Counted from the first letter of the stretch, positions 1-8,171 are shown. The stretch: 12,848 nt of DNA from Methanocalculus sp. (GCF_030651615.1 NZ_JAUSCG010000094.1:1-12848); one strand, 5' to 3'. Notes: a model not told the origin generated them from the letters alone. Numbers and translations: made by a program.

Positions 1-46
1 GTGAGATCAACCGCATGCAGTCTTCAGTTAAAGTTATTTCCGACAT
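1..46 (-). CDS. nusA: NusA-like transcription factor, N-terminal fragment (cut by window edge)
   Basis: Only the first 15 codons are present, reading MSEITLTEDCMRLIS, and the gene continues past the left edge. The start resembles that of archaeal NusA, a short KH-domain RNA-binding protein related to the KH part of bacterial NusA and thought to act in transcription elongation or termination. The ATG (46-44) lies one base after the TAA stop of the L30e gene, giving TAATATG, so translation is probably coupled. Position supports the call: in many euryarchaea the gene order is rpoH, rpoB, rpoA, rpl30e, nusA, rps12. No KH domain can be seen in the fragment, so identity rests on the N-terminal residues plus conserved gene order. 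Confidence 0.8.
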   Translation of the reverse strand, partial: MSEITLTEDCMRLIS

Positions 47-47
47 A

Positions 48-338
48 TTAGGCTCTCTGAAGGTTGAGGATGTCGGACTCACCGGCATCGATGACAGCAA
101 GTGCACTGACGATGAAATCCTTTCCGCACTCCTTACCAAGCTGGCGGCCTGAGCCGTTGTACTGGTAAACAGCGACATTCTCCTGTCCTTCAACAAATTT
201 TTTAAAGTCTTCCGGGCAGTTCTTCGCAATTATAACGAGTCGGGCTGTTGCCTCTTGAATACTCGATTCTGTACTGTTCCGACCGAGCGTGACCGTTCCG
301 GTCTTCATTGCCCTGCGTAAAGATGCATTGAAATCCAT
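48..338 (-). CDS. rpl30e: 50S ribosomal protein L30e
   Basis: The product is 96 residues, the usual size for the L30e branch of the L7Ae/L30e/S12e RNA-binding family, and would sit in the large ribosomal subunit. Visible family features are the glycine-containing start of the fold (TGTVTLGRNST, residues 13-23), the hydrophobic strand ATARLVIIAKNCPED (about 30-44) and the GRQLGKECGK segment (64-73). The start ATG (338-336) overlaps the last base of the rpoA'' stop as TAATG, and an AGGTGA ribosome binding site lies at 345-350 within the end of rpoA''. L30e between rpoA'' and nusA is a standard archaeal arrangement, so ribosomal and transcription genes are probably on one mRNA here. No anomalies were seen. 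Confidence 0.93.
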   Translation of the reverse strand: MDFNASLRRAMKTGTVTLGRNSTESSIQEATARLVIIAKNCPEDFKKFVEGQENVAVYQYNGSGRQLGKECGKDFIVSALAVIDAGESDILNLQRA

Positions 339-1651
339 TAGTTTTCACCTGTTCTGGTGATCTGTCTCATCGGTTTAACGACCAGACGAACATCACCTGT
401 TCCGAGTTGGATCGGCTGACCAACGATGACGTTCTCTGTCACACCGCAGAGTTCATCAAACTCATGCGCAATCGAAGCATCGAGGAGGTGATTCACCGTC
501 ACCTCAAATGCCGCACGTGAGAGGACACTTTCCTTCTCTCCAGCGATACCGTGACGCCCGATCTGTTTGACCTCGCCATCCATGCACATCATATCAGCGA
601 CAAGCATGATATGGCGGACATCAACACCGATACCCTGTTCACGAAGCGTACTGTTCGCTTCATGAATGATCGCATTCCGTGCGGCCTCGATTCCGAGAAT
701 TTGAGAGATCTCGTTGATATTATTCGTGCGGGTACGTGAGGTATCCACGCCCTCTACCTCGAATACGTCCTTAAGGTTAGACCCCTCAGTATATAGGATA
801 TACTCTCCTGACTCTTTTCGAACAACGACTCGCCTGATATCATCGATACCCTGAACGATAACATTTCTGACATGTTCTACGAGCTGGAAGAGATTCTGGT
901 AACTTAACGGGTCTTTTGGAAGGAAACGAATGATACCTTCAGGTTCATTCACCTCAAATTCAAAATCACGGTAATGGCGCCGTTCACGGATCTTTGCCGG
1001 AGCGCGCTCAAGAATCTCAGAGACCTTGATCCTGCGTTTATCACAGACCGCTTTGTTTAAGGTGACGATGACGCGCATATTCTCCATATCTGTTGTGATA
1101 TCACCAAACTCATGGAGCGGTGACGCTTCGACATCCCAGGAGACCTCACGAGCCTTATCCCTGTCATCACGATATCCATCTTCTAAATAGATCGTCATCG
1201 TCGGGGTTGAAGGCTCCTTTCTGGCATCCATGATCTCAATGAGACGCGGAAGACCAAGTGTCACGTTAATCTCTGCGACACCGGCATAATGGAAGGTACG
1301 CATGGTCATCTGTGTACCAGGCTCACCAATAGATTGCGCTGCGATGATCCCAACCGCCTCACAGGGTTCTATCCGGGTCTGCCCGTACTCCTTCACGACA
1401 CGCATAAGGATCTCATCAAACTGCTCATCTGTAACAGGAGAGTCCTTTTCCTCTCTTTTAAGGAGGAGAGAGACCAGCTGATCATGCGTCTTGACAGGAA
1501 GAGAAGCTTCATGAATACGAATAATTCTTCTGAGGATACGTTCGAATACATCCTCATCCACTTCACGCGCTGCAAGCCAGGTGGTGATAAGATCCCTGAT
1601 CGTCTCAGGGAGTGAAATGGAGGCAAGCCTCTCAATATACTGACCGTTCAT
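338..1651 (-). CDS. rpoA2: DNA-directed RNA polymerase subunit A'' (Rpo1C)
   Basis: C-terminal part of the split largest RNA polymerase subunit, 437 residues. It supplies the trigger loop region: PCEAVG at residues 96-101, QSIGEPGTQMT at 106-116 and RTFHYAGVAEINVTLGLPRL at 118-137, which are near-invariant in archaeal A''. Further conserved blocks are the YTEGSNL segment, LGIEAARNAI, and ENVIVGQPIQLGTG near the C terminus. The protein seems longer than many archaeal A'' subunits, mainly through roughly 95 residues ahead of the trigger-loop motif; that comparison is from memory. The start ATG (1651-1649) lies one base after the rpoA' TGA, and a GGAGG ribosome binding site is formed by the last codons of rpoA'. 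It is co-transcribed with the other polymerase genes. No intein or frameshift interrupts it. Confidence 0.97.
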   Translation of the reverse strand: MNGQYIERLASISLPETIRDLITTWLAAREVDEDVFERILRRIIRIHEASLPVKTHDQLVSLLLKREEKDSPVTDEQFDEILMRVVKEYGQTRIEPCEAVGIIAAQSIGEPGTQMTMRTFHYAGVAEINVTLGLPRLIEIMDARKEPSTPTMTIYLEDGYRDDRDKAREVSWDVEASPLHEFGDITTDMENMRVIVTLNKAVCDKRRIKVSEILERAPAKIRERRHYRDFEFEVNEPEGIIRFLPKDPLSYQNLFQLVEHVRNVIVQGIDDIRRVVVRKESGEYILYTEGSNLKDVFEVEGVDTSRTRTNNINEISQILGIEAARNAIIHEANSTLREQGIGVDVRHIMLVADMMCMDGEVKQIGRHGIAGEKESVLSRAAFEVTVNHLLDASIAHEFDELCGVTENVIVGQPIQLGTGDVRLVVKPMRQITRTGEN

Positions 1652-1652
1652 C

Positions 1653-4310
1653 TCAGACCTCCTCCTTCAATACACTCTCAACGATACCTTTGACATCGAC
1701 GGGATCTCCAAATGCACTCTTCGTCGGATCGGTTCCATCTTCTCCGAACTGGAATTGTATGATCCGGCCTCCGGTCGTCCTGACTGTTCCGTCATAGGCA
1801 ACCTTCAGATCCTGTAAAGCATTGATCAGCCTCCTCTGGAGGTACCCGCTCTGGGACGTCCTGACTGCAGTATCGACGAGACCTTCACGACCACCAATTG
1901 CATGGAAGAAGAACTCGGTAGGGGATATTCCACTCTTATACGAGTTTCGGATGAAACCATGCGCACCGGCGCCCTGATCGTACTTCTTAAAGTGGGGAAG
2001 GGTTCTCCCTTCATATCCTCGAACGATACGTTCACCACGAACCGACTGCTGGCCGATACAACCGGCCATCTGTGTCAGGTTCAGCATCGAACCACGTGCA
2101 CCGGAGACTGCCATGACCACAGCAGAGTTGCCAAGACCAAGGTGACGACCTGCGATATCACCGGTTTTATCCCTGGCTTTTCCGAGGACCTGCATAATCT
2201 GCATCTCCAGTGTCTCTTCAGCAGTTCTTCCCGGCATCGGTTCAAGCTGACCATCATTATAGATCCGAATTCTCTTCTCGACATCGACCTCTGCCTCGTC
2301 AAGGAGATCACGGATCTGACCATACTCGGTCCTGCTGAGATCTTCATCATCAATTCCAAAAGAGAAACCGATGAACATGATACTCCGGATCGAGAGCTTT
2401 GTCATATCGTCAATGTACTGGCGGGCGCGTCCAAGACCCTGCTCACGAATGATCCGGTTCATGATAGCACCATCAAACGCACCGACAGACTTCTTATCGA
2501 TCGTCCCGGCTATGAGGTCACCATCGATGATCCGTATAAAAGCATCTCGTTCACAGAGGTCATTTTTACATTCGGGGCAGTTCTTACATGAAGTTGCCCG
2601 ATAGACCATGTTAAGCCCTCTCGGCAGGATCTGGGAGAAGACCTGTTTATTGCTCCAGTATGCAATACCGTCCTCTACTTTGCCTGGTTTTGGAAGGAAA
2701 TCGATATTTGCATGCTTTAAGAGATAGAGAGCGTCCTTCTTTGTGAACCACTGTGTCTCGTGTGTCAGCAGGAAGATCCCGGAGATATGGTCATGGATAC
2801 CACCGATGATCGGACCGCCAAAACGCGGGGAGAGGATATTCTCCTGAACCGAGGCAAGAAGGAAGGCTTCAGCTCGTGCCTCTTCGGTCTGCGGAACATG
2901 CATATTCATCTCATCCCCGTCAAAGTCCGCATTGTATGGAGGACAGACCGCAGGATTCAGTCTGAATGTCCGATCACCCATCAGCTTGATCCGGTGAGAC
3001 ATGATACTCATCCGGTGAAGTGACGGCTGCCTGTTGAAGAGGACTATATCACCGTCACGAAGCTGACGATCAACTGTCCATCCGACTTCGAGCATCGATG
3101 CAACCATCTCACGGTTGTCAAGCGGGCCGGAGCCTCCATGAAGACGGAGTCTCCGTTTATCCGGGCGGATCGCATAGTTTGCACCACAGGGATCTCGCAT
3201 TGTCGGGCGTTCAGGCCCAACAAGGATCCTCTCACGAAGCTCCTCGATATTCTCTCTTGTCACCCTTACCGGGATCGACATCTCGTTTGCAATCGCAAGC
3301 GGAATACCGAGCTCAGATACGGAGAGGTTCGGATCAGGTGAGATGACAGTACGGGCAGAGAAGTTAACACGTTTTCCAGAGAGCGACCCTCTGAAACGAC
3401 CATCTTTTCCTTTCAGTCTCTGGGAGAGGGTCTTTAATGGACGGCCGGAACGATGTCGTGCAGGTGGGCATCCGGCAACCTCGTTATCCATATAGGTTGT
3501 CACATGGTACTGGAGCAGTTCCCAGAGATCCTCAATGATCAGCTGAGGTGCCCCCGCATCCTGATTCTCTTTAAACCGCTGGTTGATCCTGATGATATCA
3601 ACGAGCTTATGGGTGAGATCATCCTCTGAACGCTGACCATTCTCAAGGATAATAGATGGGCGCATTGTTACAGGTGGAACTGACAGGACAGTCAGAATCG
3701 TCCATTCGGGACGTGCAACAGTTGCATCAATTCCAAGGATTCGGAGATCGTCATCAGGAACACGCTCAAGCCTTGCCCGAATATCTGCAGGTGTCAGCTT
3801 GTGCTCTACCTTCCGGCCATCCTCAGTCCATACCTCCATGAAGGTGGTGGGCTTTTCAAAGTTCACCTTCATCTGCTGATCGGCACAGTGAGGGCAGACA
3901 CGTTCCTTCTTGATATCCTTCTCAGAAACGACATCGGTCGAGAAGGGGTCCTCTTCAAGGGCAGAGAATTTATCGATCTCCTGAGGTTCGAGGAGAAGTC
4001 GCCCACAATTTCTGCAGGTTACTCTGAGGAGTTTTCTGATTAAACGAGTGTAGCCGACATGAATGACCGGTTTAGCGAGATCAATATGGCCAAAATGACC
4101 CGGACAATCACCGGACTTCTGACCACAGGTTCTGCACCGAAGACCCGGATCGATGACACCAAGGCTTGGGTCCATCAGACCCTTGCTGTAGGGAAAACCA
4201 TCATCGTCATAGGTGTCAGGCCAGATCACCTTACATACACTCATCTTTCTGACATCTTTTGGTGAAAGAAGACCAAAATCTAACTTACCTATTCGCTTTG
4301 GACTTGGCAT
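1653..4310 (-). CDS. rpoA1: DNA-directed RNA polymerase subunit A' (Rpo1N)
   Basis: N-terminal part of the largest RNA polymerase subunit, 885 residues, carrying the catalytic centre. The metal-binding motif NADFDGDEMN occupies residues 460-469, with D462, D464 and D466 as the Mg2+ ligands. Two N-terminal zinc sites are visible: C59-x2-C62-x6-C69-x2-H72 and C99-x2-C102 with C139-x2-C142. GKRVNFSARTVISPDPNL (312-329), LFNRQPSLHRMS (424-435) and the bridge-helix part GIRNS/YKSGISPTEFFFHA followed by GREGLVDTAVRTSQSGY are also intact (the first segment reads GFIRNS). An extra Cys cluster, C575-x2-C578-x2-C581-x4-C586, is noted separately. The ATG start is 12 nt after the rpoB' stop, with a GAGGTGA ribosome binding site overlapping that stop codon. 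The frame is open end to end. Confidence 0.98.
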   Translation of the reverse strand: MPSPKRIGKLDFGLLSPKDVRKMSVCKVIWPDTYDDDGFPYSKGLMDPSLGVIDPGLRCRTCGQKSGDCPGHFGHIDLAKPVIHVGYTRLIRKLLRVTCRNCGRLLLEPQEIDKFSALEEDPFSTDVVSEKDIKKERVCPHCADQQMKVNFEKPTTFMEVWTEDGRKVEHKLTPADIRARLERVPDDDLRILGIDATVARPEWTILTVLSVPPVTMRPSIILENGQRSEDDLTHKLVDIIRINQRFKENQDAGAPQLIIEDLWELLQYHVTTYMDNEVAGCPPARHRSGRPLKTLSQRLKGKDGRFRGSLSGKRVNFSARTVISPDPNLSVSELGIPLAIANEMSIPVRVTRENIEELRERILVGPERPTMRDPCGANYAIRPDKRRLRLHGGSGPLDNREMVASMLEVGWTVDRQLRDGDIVLFNRQPSLHRMSIMSHRIKLMGDRTFRLNPAVCPPYNADFDGDEMNMHVPQTEEARAEAFLLASVQENILSPRFGGPIIGGIHDHISGIFLLTHETQWFTKKDALYLLKHANIDFLPKPGKVEDGIAYWSNKQVFSQILPRGLNMVYRATSCKNCPECKNDLCERDAFIRIIDGDLIAGTIDKKSVGAFDGAIMNRIIREQGLGRARQYIDDMTKLSIRSIMFIGFSFGIDDEDLSRTEYGQIRDLLDEAEVDVEKRIRIYNDGQLEPMPGRTAEETLEMQIMQVLGKARDKTGDIAGRHLGLGNSAVVMAVSGARGSMLNLTQMAGCIGQQSVRGERIVRGYEGRTLPHFKKYDQGAGAHGFIRNSYKSGISPTEFFFHAIGGREGLVDTAVRTSQSGYLQRRLINALQDLKVAYDGTVRTTGGRIIQFQFGEDGTDPTKSAFGDPVDVKGIVESVLKEEV

Positions 4311-4322
4311 TGCACAATCACC

Positions 4323-6140
4323 TCAGACAATATCCTCTAACTTCAGTCGTGGTGCAATACCCATACTGATCATCTCATCAAGCAGAAGTTTGAAGGCGTA
4401 ACTCATCTCGACCTCATAAATATCCGTCTCTGCACCGCAGGCAAGGCAGCACGTTATCTTTCGCTTTGCATCATACATCGCGATCATACCGCACTGAGCA
4501 CAGACCCATTCTTTAACGGCATCCGACTCATCAAGGAGACGCTCTTTTAAGGCCATCGCTGCACCGTGGCCGATCATAACATCACGCTCCATCTCACCGA
4601 AACGGAGACCTCCCTCACGTGCACGACCTTCGGTCGGCTGACGAGTCAGCACCTGTACTGGTCCACGGGAACGTGCATGCATCTTTGTTGAGACCATATG
4701 GTAGAGCTTCTGGTAGAAGATCACTCCCACATAGATATCAGCGGCAAACCGTCTGCCGGTGATTCCATCATACATCACCTCTCTTCCGGTGTGGGAGAAA
4801 CCGAGTCCCTGCAGTTCCTTCCTGAGTGCAAACTCTTTCTCTCCACGGAATGGTGTTGCATCGATCCTGCGCCCCTGAAGACTTCCGACCTTCCCACCAA
4901 TCATCTCAATCATGTGACCGATGGTCATACGTGACGGGATGGCATGCGGGTTGATGACGAGATCAGGGCTGATACCAGCCTCGGTGAAGGGCATATTCTC
5001 CTGGGGTGTGATCAGACCGATAATACCCTTCTGCCCGTGTCGGGATGCAAACTTATCACCAATCTCCGGCACTCTGAGGTCACGGGTACGAACTTTGACA
5101 AGGCGGGATGAGTTCTCTCCCTCGGTAAGGATAACTGTATCAACGATACCATGCTCGTTGCTCCTCATCGTAACCGAAGTATCCCTCCGCTTCTCAACCG
5201 AGATCAGTTCAGCCGTCGGCTCTTCAAGGAACCTTGGGGGAGAGGTCTTTCCAATAAGAACAGACTTCTCGGTTACAACAGTCTCCGGACTGATGATACC
5301 ATCAGAATCGAGATTTCTGTATGCATCCTCGCCATGAGACCCCGATACATCTTCATCAGGGATCTGAATCCGATCGATCTGACCGCCAGGATATCTTCGC
5401 TCTTCTCCTTCGTATGTCCTGAAGAAATGGGATCGGCCAAGTCCACGTTCGATTGAGGCTTTATTGAAGATGAGCGCATCTTCAATATTATATCCTTCAT
5501 AACTGAGGATAGCAACAACGAGGTTATATCCCTGCGGTCGCTCTTCAGATCCAATCAGTTCAGCCGCCTGAGTCTTGACAAGTGGTTTCTGCCCATAGTG
5601 AAGCATATGGCCACGAGTATCGGGCCGAAGCTTCATGTTTGCCTGGGCCAGTCCAAGGGCCTGTTTCACCATCCCTGCACCCATCGTGACACGGGGTGAT
5701 GCATTGTGTTCAGGGAACGGAACATGGGCTGCACCAATTCCGAGGATCAGCTGGGGATCAATCTCCATATGAGTATGTTCAGGGGTGATACCCTCCTGAC
5801 TGACGGAGATGAAGAGATCATCCTCCTCTTCAGCATCCACATACTCGATCTTCCCCTGCGAGACCATATCCTGAAAGGTATACTCTCCCGCACGGATCTT
5901 TTCGATATCCTCATCATTGATGATCGTCTTTCCATTCTCGAGTACGATAAGGGGTCTGCGAGCACGACCGCGATCTGTATTGATGACAACCTCGTTGCTG
6001 TACTCTTTAAATGAAACGTTAATTTCAGTTGAGATCTCGCCGCGTCGTCTGAGCTGGCGGATTCTGGCTGCGAGTGCCTTTGCATCATCAACAACACCGA
6101 TAAGGGCGCCATCGACAAAGATACGACCTTTCGCCATCAT
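4323..6140 (-). CDS. rpoB1: DNA-directed RNA polymerase subunit B' (Rpo2C)
   Basis: C-terminal half of the split second-largest RNA polymerase subunit, 605 residues. Key blocks are SYEGYNIEDALIFN (213-226), GDKFASRHGQKG (361-372), PDLVINPHAIPSRMTIGH (392-409) and QPTEGRAREGGLRFGEMERD (501-520). A C-terminal zinc ribbon is formed by C547-x2-C550 and C565-x2-C568, with an additional adjacent Cys at 564. The gene starts with two ATG codons in a row (6140-6138 and 6137-6135). The first overlaps the rpoB'' TGA as ATGA, and an AGAGGTGA ribosome binding site lies about 8 nt upstream, so either could initiate; I kept the first. A split B subunit is usual in methanogens and several other euryarchaea. 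No disruptions were seen. Confidence 0.98.
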   Translation of the reverse strand: MMAKGRIFVDGALIGVVDDAKALAARIRQLRRRGEISTEINVSFKEYSNEVVINTDRGRARRPLIVLENGKTIINDEDIEKIRAGEYTFQDMVSQGKIEYVDAEEEDDLFISVSQEGITPEHTHMEIDPQLILGIGAAHVPFPEHNASPRVTMGAGMVKQALGLAQANMKLRPDTRGHMLHYGQKPLVKTQAAELIGSEERPQGYNLVVAILSYEGYNIEDALIFNKASIERGLGRSHFFRTYEGEERRYPGGQIDRIQIPDEDVSGSHGEDAYRNLDSDGIISPETVVTEKSVLIGKTSPPRFLEEPTAELISVEKRRDTSVTMRSNEHGIVDTVILTEGENSSRLVKVRTRDLRVPEIGDKFASRHGQKGIIGLITPQENMPFTEAGISPDLVINPHAIPSRMTIGHMIEMIGGKVGSLQGRRIDATPFRGEKEFALRKELQGLGFSHTGREVMYDGITGRRFAADIYVGVIFYQKLYHMVSTKMHARSRGPVQVLTRQPTEGRAREGGLRFGEMERDVMIGHGAAMALKERLLDESDAVKEWVCAQCGMIAMYDAKRKITCCLACGAETDIYEVEMSYAFKLLLDEMISMGIAPRLKLEDIV

Positions 6141-7705
6141 TGAAGTTCACCTCTGAGTGGTGCTACACCAATGCTGAAGAGCACCTGTTTAATCTCCTCT
6201 TCATCCTCAACACCCTTACTCACCTCAACGAGCTGGGCGAAGTTCTTGACGAGACCACAATTTGGCCCTTCCGGCGTTTCGGAGGGGCAGATTCGACCCC
6301 ACTGGGTGGGATGAAGATCTCGCGCCTCGAAGTGCGGCTGTGAACGGGAGAGCGGCGATATAACCCTCCGTAAGTGAGAGATGACCGACATATGATCGAC
6401 ACGATCAAGGAGCTGGGAGACACCGGTTCTTCCGCCTACCCAGTTGCCGGTTGCAAGAGGATGAAGGAGACGCTCGGTCAGGACATCTGCCCTGACAGCT
6501 GTTTGTATAGAGAGATCACGGTGACGCATGCTGGCCCGTTCAAGCTGATATTTGACATCCCTTGTCAATCGGTTGAGTGAGATCCTGAAGAGATCTTCCA
6601 TAAGATCTCCTGCAAGCTTCAGCCTCTTGTTCGAGTAGTGATCCTTGTCATCGGTCTTTCTCTTCTTCAATGCGAGATGGAAGCAGGCCTCAGCCATACG
6701 GCCGAGGAAATGGGCCTTGGCAAGCCTCACATTCAGAACCATCTCGGCATGACCGGGATCTCCCTCTTTCAGGGATGGTGAGATGAGGTAATTCAGGTGC
6801 GGAAGGAGGTAGTTATCAAGGACAAATTCAGCCCTCTTCTTCTGGTACTCTTTTGTCTGATTCGGAGCAAGTTTTTTGCCGACATACATAACCCCTTCTT
6901 CAACACAACTGCATTCCGCAGCTTCAAGATTCTGCATCATGTAGGTGAGGATATCCTCATCAAGAGAGACTGCCGTAACAATATCGGAGTCGGTCTCAAG
7001 ACCAAGAGAACGCATAAGATCTGAGAACTTGAGGTGTCCGGCAACTGAGGGGAATGAGACATCAAGGAGGTTCTTCTTATTCTTCTCAACAACAACAAGA
7101 GCCCTGTAACCACGATACTGTGAAAAGACCTTCGATACATGAATCTGCTCATTGTATCGTTCGGTAAACTCGGTCATGATCTTGTTGGATGCAAGATCTT
7201 CAAGCGTCATCAGAACCCGCTCGGTTCCATTAACGATGAAGTACCCGCCGGAATCAAGACGATCCTCGCCGCGTTCAACCCTCTCCTCATCGGTAAGGCC
7301 GAAAAGGTTGCAGGCCCTGGATCCAATCATGACCGGAAGCTGCCCGATGGTCGTTTCGATTGGGTCATACCGCTCTTCACCCTGACAGAGTGTCATCTCG
7401 AGGATCATCGGCGCTGCGTAATTCAGATTACGAAGCCGTGCCTCTGTCGGGAAGAGTTCGCTCTGTGAACCGTCAGCTTCCCTGACGATCGGTTTCTCAA
7501 CCCGGATCTTTCCAAGTTCAACCCATACTGCTTCATTGTTCTTGCCACGATGTTCAATATCCGTTTCAATAACGCGCTGTTCATCGACGACCTTCTGAAG
7601 ATTGAACTCTAAAAAGTTGTTAAAGGACTCGAACTGGTGACGTGCAACATGGTCTTTGGAAAAATATGCCTGCGATAATACGCTTCTATCAATCAGATGG
7701 ATCAT
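6137..7705 (-). CDS. rpoB2: DNA-directed RNA polymerase subunit B'' (Rpo2N)
   Basis: N-terminal half of the split second-largest RNA polymerase subunit, 522 residues. The protein opens with LSQAYFSKDHVARHQFESFN (10-29) and the VVDEQRVIETDI block (39-50), typical of archaeal B''. Near the end come DKDHYSNKRL (353-362) and the fork-loop segment RRVISPLSRSQPHFEARDLH (446-465) followed by PTQWGRICPSETPEGPNCGL. It ends in the usual split point and overlaps rpoB' by four bases (ATGA). The start ATG (7705-7703) is 6 nt after the rpoH TAA and in the same frame. The only Shine-Dalgarno-like bases, GGAG, touch the ATG with no spacer, so initiation may depend on coupling to rpoH. No earlier start is possible because of the in-frame TAA, and homology argues against a later one. 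Confidence 0.97.
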   Translation of the reverse strand: MIHLIDRSVLSQAYFSKDHVARHQFESFNNFLEFNLQKVVDEQRVIETDIEHRGKNNEAVWVELGKIRVEKPIVREADGSQSELFPTEARLRNLNYAAPMILEMTLCQGEERYDPIETTIGQLPVMIGSRACNLFGLTDEERVERGEDRLDSGGYFIVNGTERVLMTLEDLASNKIMTEFTERYNEQIHVSKVFSQYRGYRALVVVEKNKKNLLDVSFPSVAGHLKFSDLMRSLGLETDSDIVTAVSLDEDILTYMMQNLEAAECSCVEEGVMYVGKKLAPNQTKEYQKKRAEFVLDNYLLPHLNYLISPSLKEGDPGHAEMVLNVRLAKAHFLGRMAEACFHLALKKRKTDDKDHYSNKRLKLAGDLMEDLFRISLNRLTRDVKYQLERASMRHRDLSIQTAVRADVLTERLLHPLATGNWVGGRTGVSQLLDRVDHMSVISHLRRVISPLSRSQPHFEARDLHPTQWGRICPSETPEGPNCGLVKNFAQLVEVSKGVEDEEEIKQVLFSIGVAPLRGELQ

Positions 7706-7711
7706 CTCCGA

Positions 7712-7963
7712 TTATTTCTTGGGTCTTCTTACGACAAGGCGATACGCTTCCGCTTCACCTGCCGTATGGCTCTTACGGGTGATACGGATAACAGTTCCCG
7801 GCAGTGCTTCGATAGCTTTAACAATCGGGTCGTCATGATATATCTTTGGCAACTGCTCCATCGCGACATTATAATCAGTAAGGAGAGTGCGCAATTCTTC
7901 ATCGTTCATGATCTGATGCTTTGGCACCATATCATGCATCAGAACATTTAACCTGGTGCCCAT
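7712..7963 (-). CDS. rpoH: DNA-directed RNA polymerase subunit H (Rpo5)
   Basis: Small archaeal RNA polymerase subunit homologous to the C-terminal domain of eukaryotic Rpb5; 83 residues, close to the family size. The diagnostic features are VPKHQIM near the N terminus, EQLPKIYHDDPIVKAI in the middle and the strongly conserved RITRKSHTAGEAEAYRLVV at the C-terminal end. I chose the ATG at 7963-7961. A TTG directly before it (7966-7964) is an alternative adding one residue, and an internal ATG at 7939 would remove residues that align with homologues. A GGGG stretch about 10 nt upstream is a modest ribosome binding site. This is the first gene of the polymerase operon and lies downstream of, and parallel to, tRNA-Lys. 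Confidence 0.95.
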   Translation of the reverse strand: MGTRLNVLMHDMVPKHQIMNDEELRTLLTDYNVAMEQLPKIYHDDPIVKAIEALPGTVIRITRKSHTAGEAEAYRLVVRRPKK

Positions 7964-8020
7964 CAATAATTAGCCCCTTTAAATAGTGTTGAATAGGATG
8001 ATGTTCAGAGATCTCACCGC

Positions 8021-8027
8021 TTAAAAA
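8021..8027 (-). promoter_or_regulatory. Candidate TATA box for the RNA polymerase operon
   Basis: On the minus strand this reads TTTTTAA, followed by GCGG. Archaeal transcription normally starts about 25 bp downstream of the TATA centre, which would give a start near 7999 and a leader of about 36 nt before rpoH. A second AT-rich match, TATTTAAA at 7978-7985, is only about 18 bp from the chosen ATG. It would place the start inside the gene, so it is less likely unless rpoH begins at its internal ATG. Sequence-only prediction. Confidence 0.4.
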
Positions 8028-8045
8028 CCACAGTTTTGACCGTGG
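8023..8045 (-). terminator. Hairpin plus T5 behind tRNA-Lys
   Basis: Read on the minus strand, CCACGGT-CAAA-ACTGTGG forms a 7-bp stem (one G.U pair) with a four-base loop, followed immediately by TTTTT. It starts 4 nt after the tRNA-Lys discriminator base, so it is well placed to terminate or delimit the tRNA transcript. The T tract is also the core of the candidate TATA box for rpoH. The same dyad could alternatively be an operator for the operon. Confidence 0.55.
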
Positions 8046-8048
8046 AAA

Positions 8049-8122
8049 CGGGCCCGAGGGGATTTGAACCCCCGACCACCTGGTTAAAAGCCAGGCGCTC
8101 TACCTGACTGAGCTACGGACCC
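8049..8122 (-). tRNA. tRNA-Lys (anticodon TTT)
   Basis: The full cloverleaf can be folded. The acceptor stem pairs GGGTCCG with CGGGCCC (one G.U), and the anticodon stem is CCTGG/CCAGG around the loop CTTTTAA. The T arm is the standard GGGGG-TTCAAAT-CCCCT form with one wobble. The anticodon TTT at 8088-8086 reads lysine codons, and the discriminator base is G (8049). CCA is not encoded; GTTTCC follows instead. No intron is present. It lies parallel to and just upstream of the RNA polymerase operon. Confidence 0.96.
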
Positions 8123-8163
8123 ACCGGTCAATGAAACCTAGCATTATGAAAAGGCCATGGTAG

Positions 8164-8171
8164 CATAAATA
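8164..8171 (-). promoter_or_regulatory. TATA box for tRNA-Lys (possibly also used by the PsiE-like gene)
   Basis: On the minus strand the sequence is AAACTATTTATGC, with TATTTATG as the TATA core. A start about 25 bp downstream would lie near 8142, leaving a leader of about 20 nt before the tRNA. Read on the plus strand the same bases give CATAAATA, also a good TATA match, with a start near 8193 and a leader of about 115 nt for the gene at 8309. I see no better plus-strand TATA in 8172-8308. Confidence 0.5.

Noticed and set aside
1902..2591. 229-codon plus-strand open frame antisense to rpoA'
   Set aside because: No ribosome binding site or domain, low-complexity composition, and it lies opposite a fully conserved polymerase gene; a codon-bias shadow.
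338..7705. Possible inteins or frameshifts in the polymerase genes, looked for because archaeal rpoA and rpoB genes sometimes carry inteins
   Set aside because: All catalytic blocks run uninterrupted, with no intein splice motifs or unexpected extra length in the middle of conserved motifs.
7978..7985. TATTTAAA as the main rpoH promoter
   Set aside because: Its centre is only about 18 bp from the chosen ATG, so the predicted start would fall inside the gene; TTTTTAA at 8021-8027 gives a better distance. It remains possible if rpoH starts at the internal ATG.
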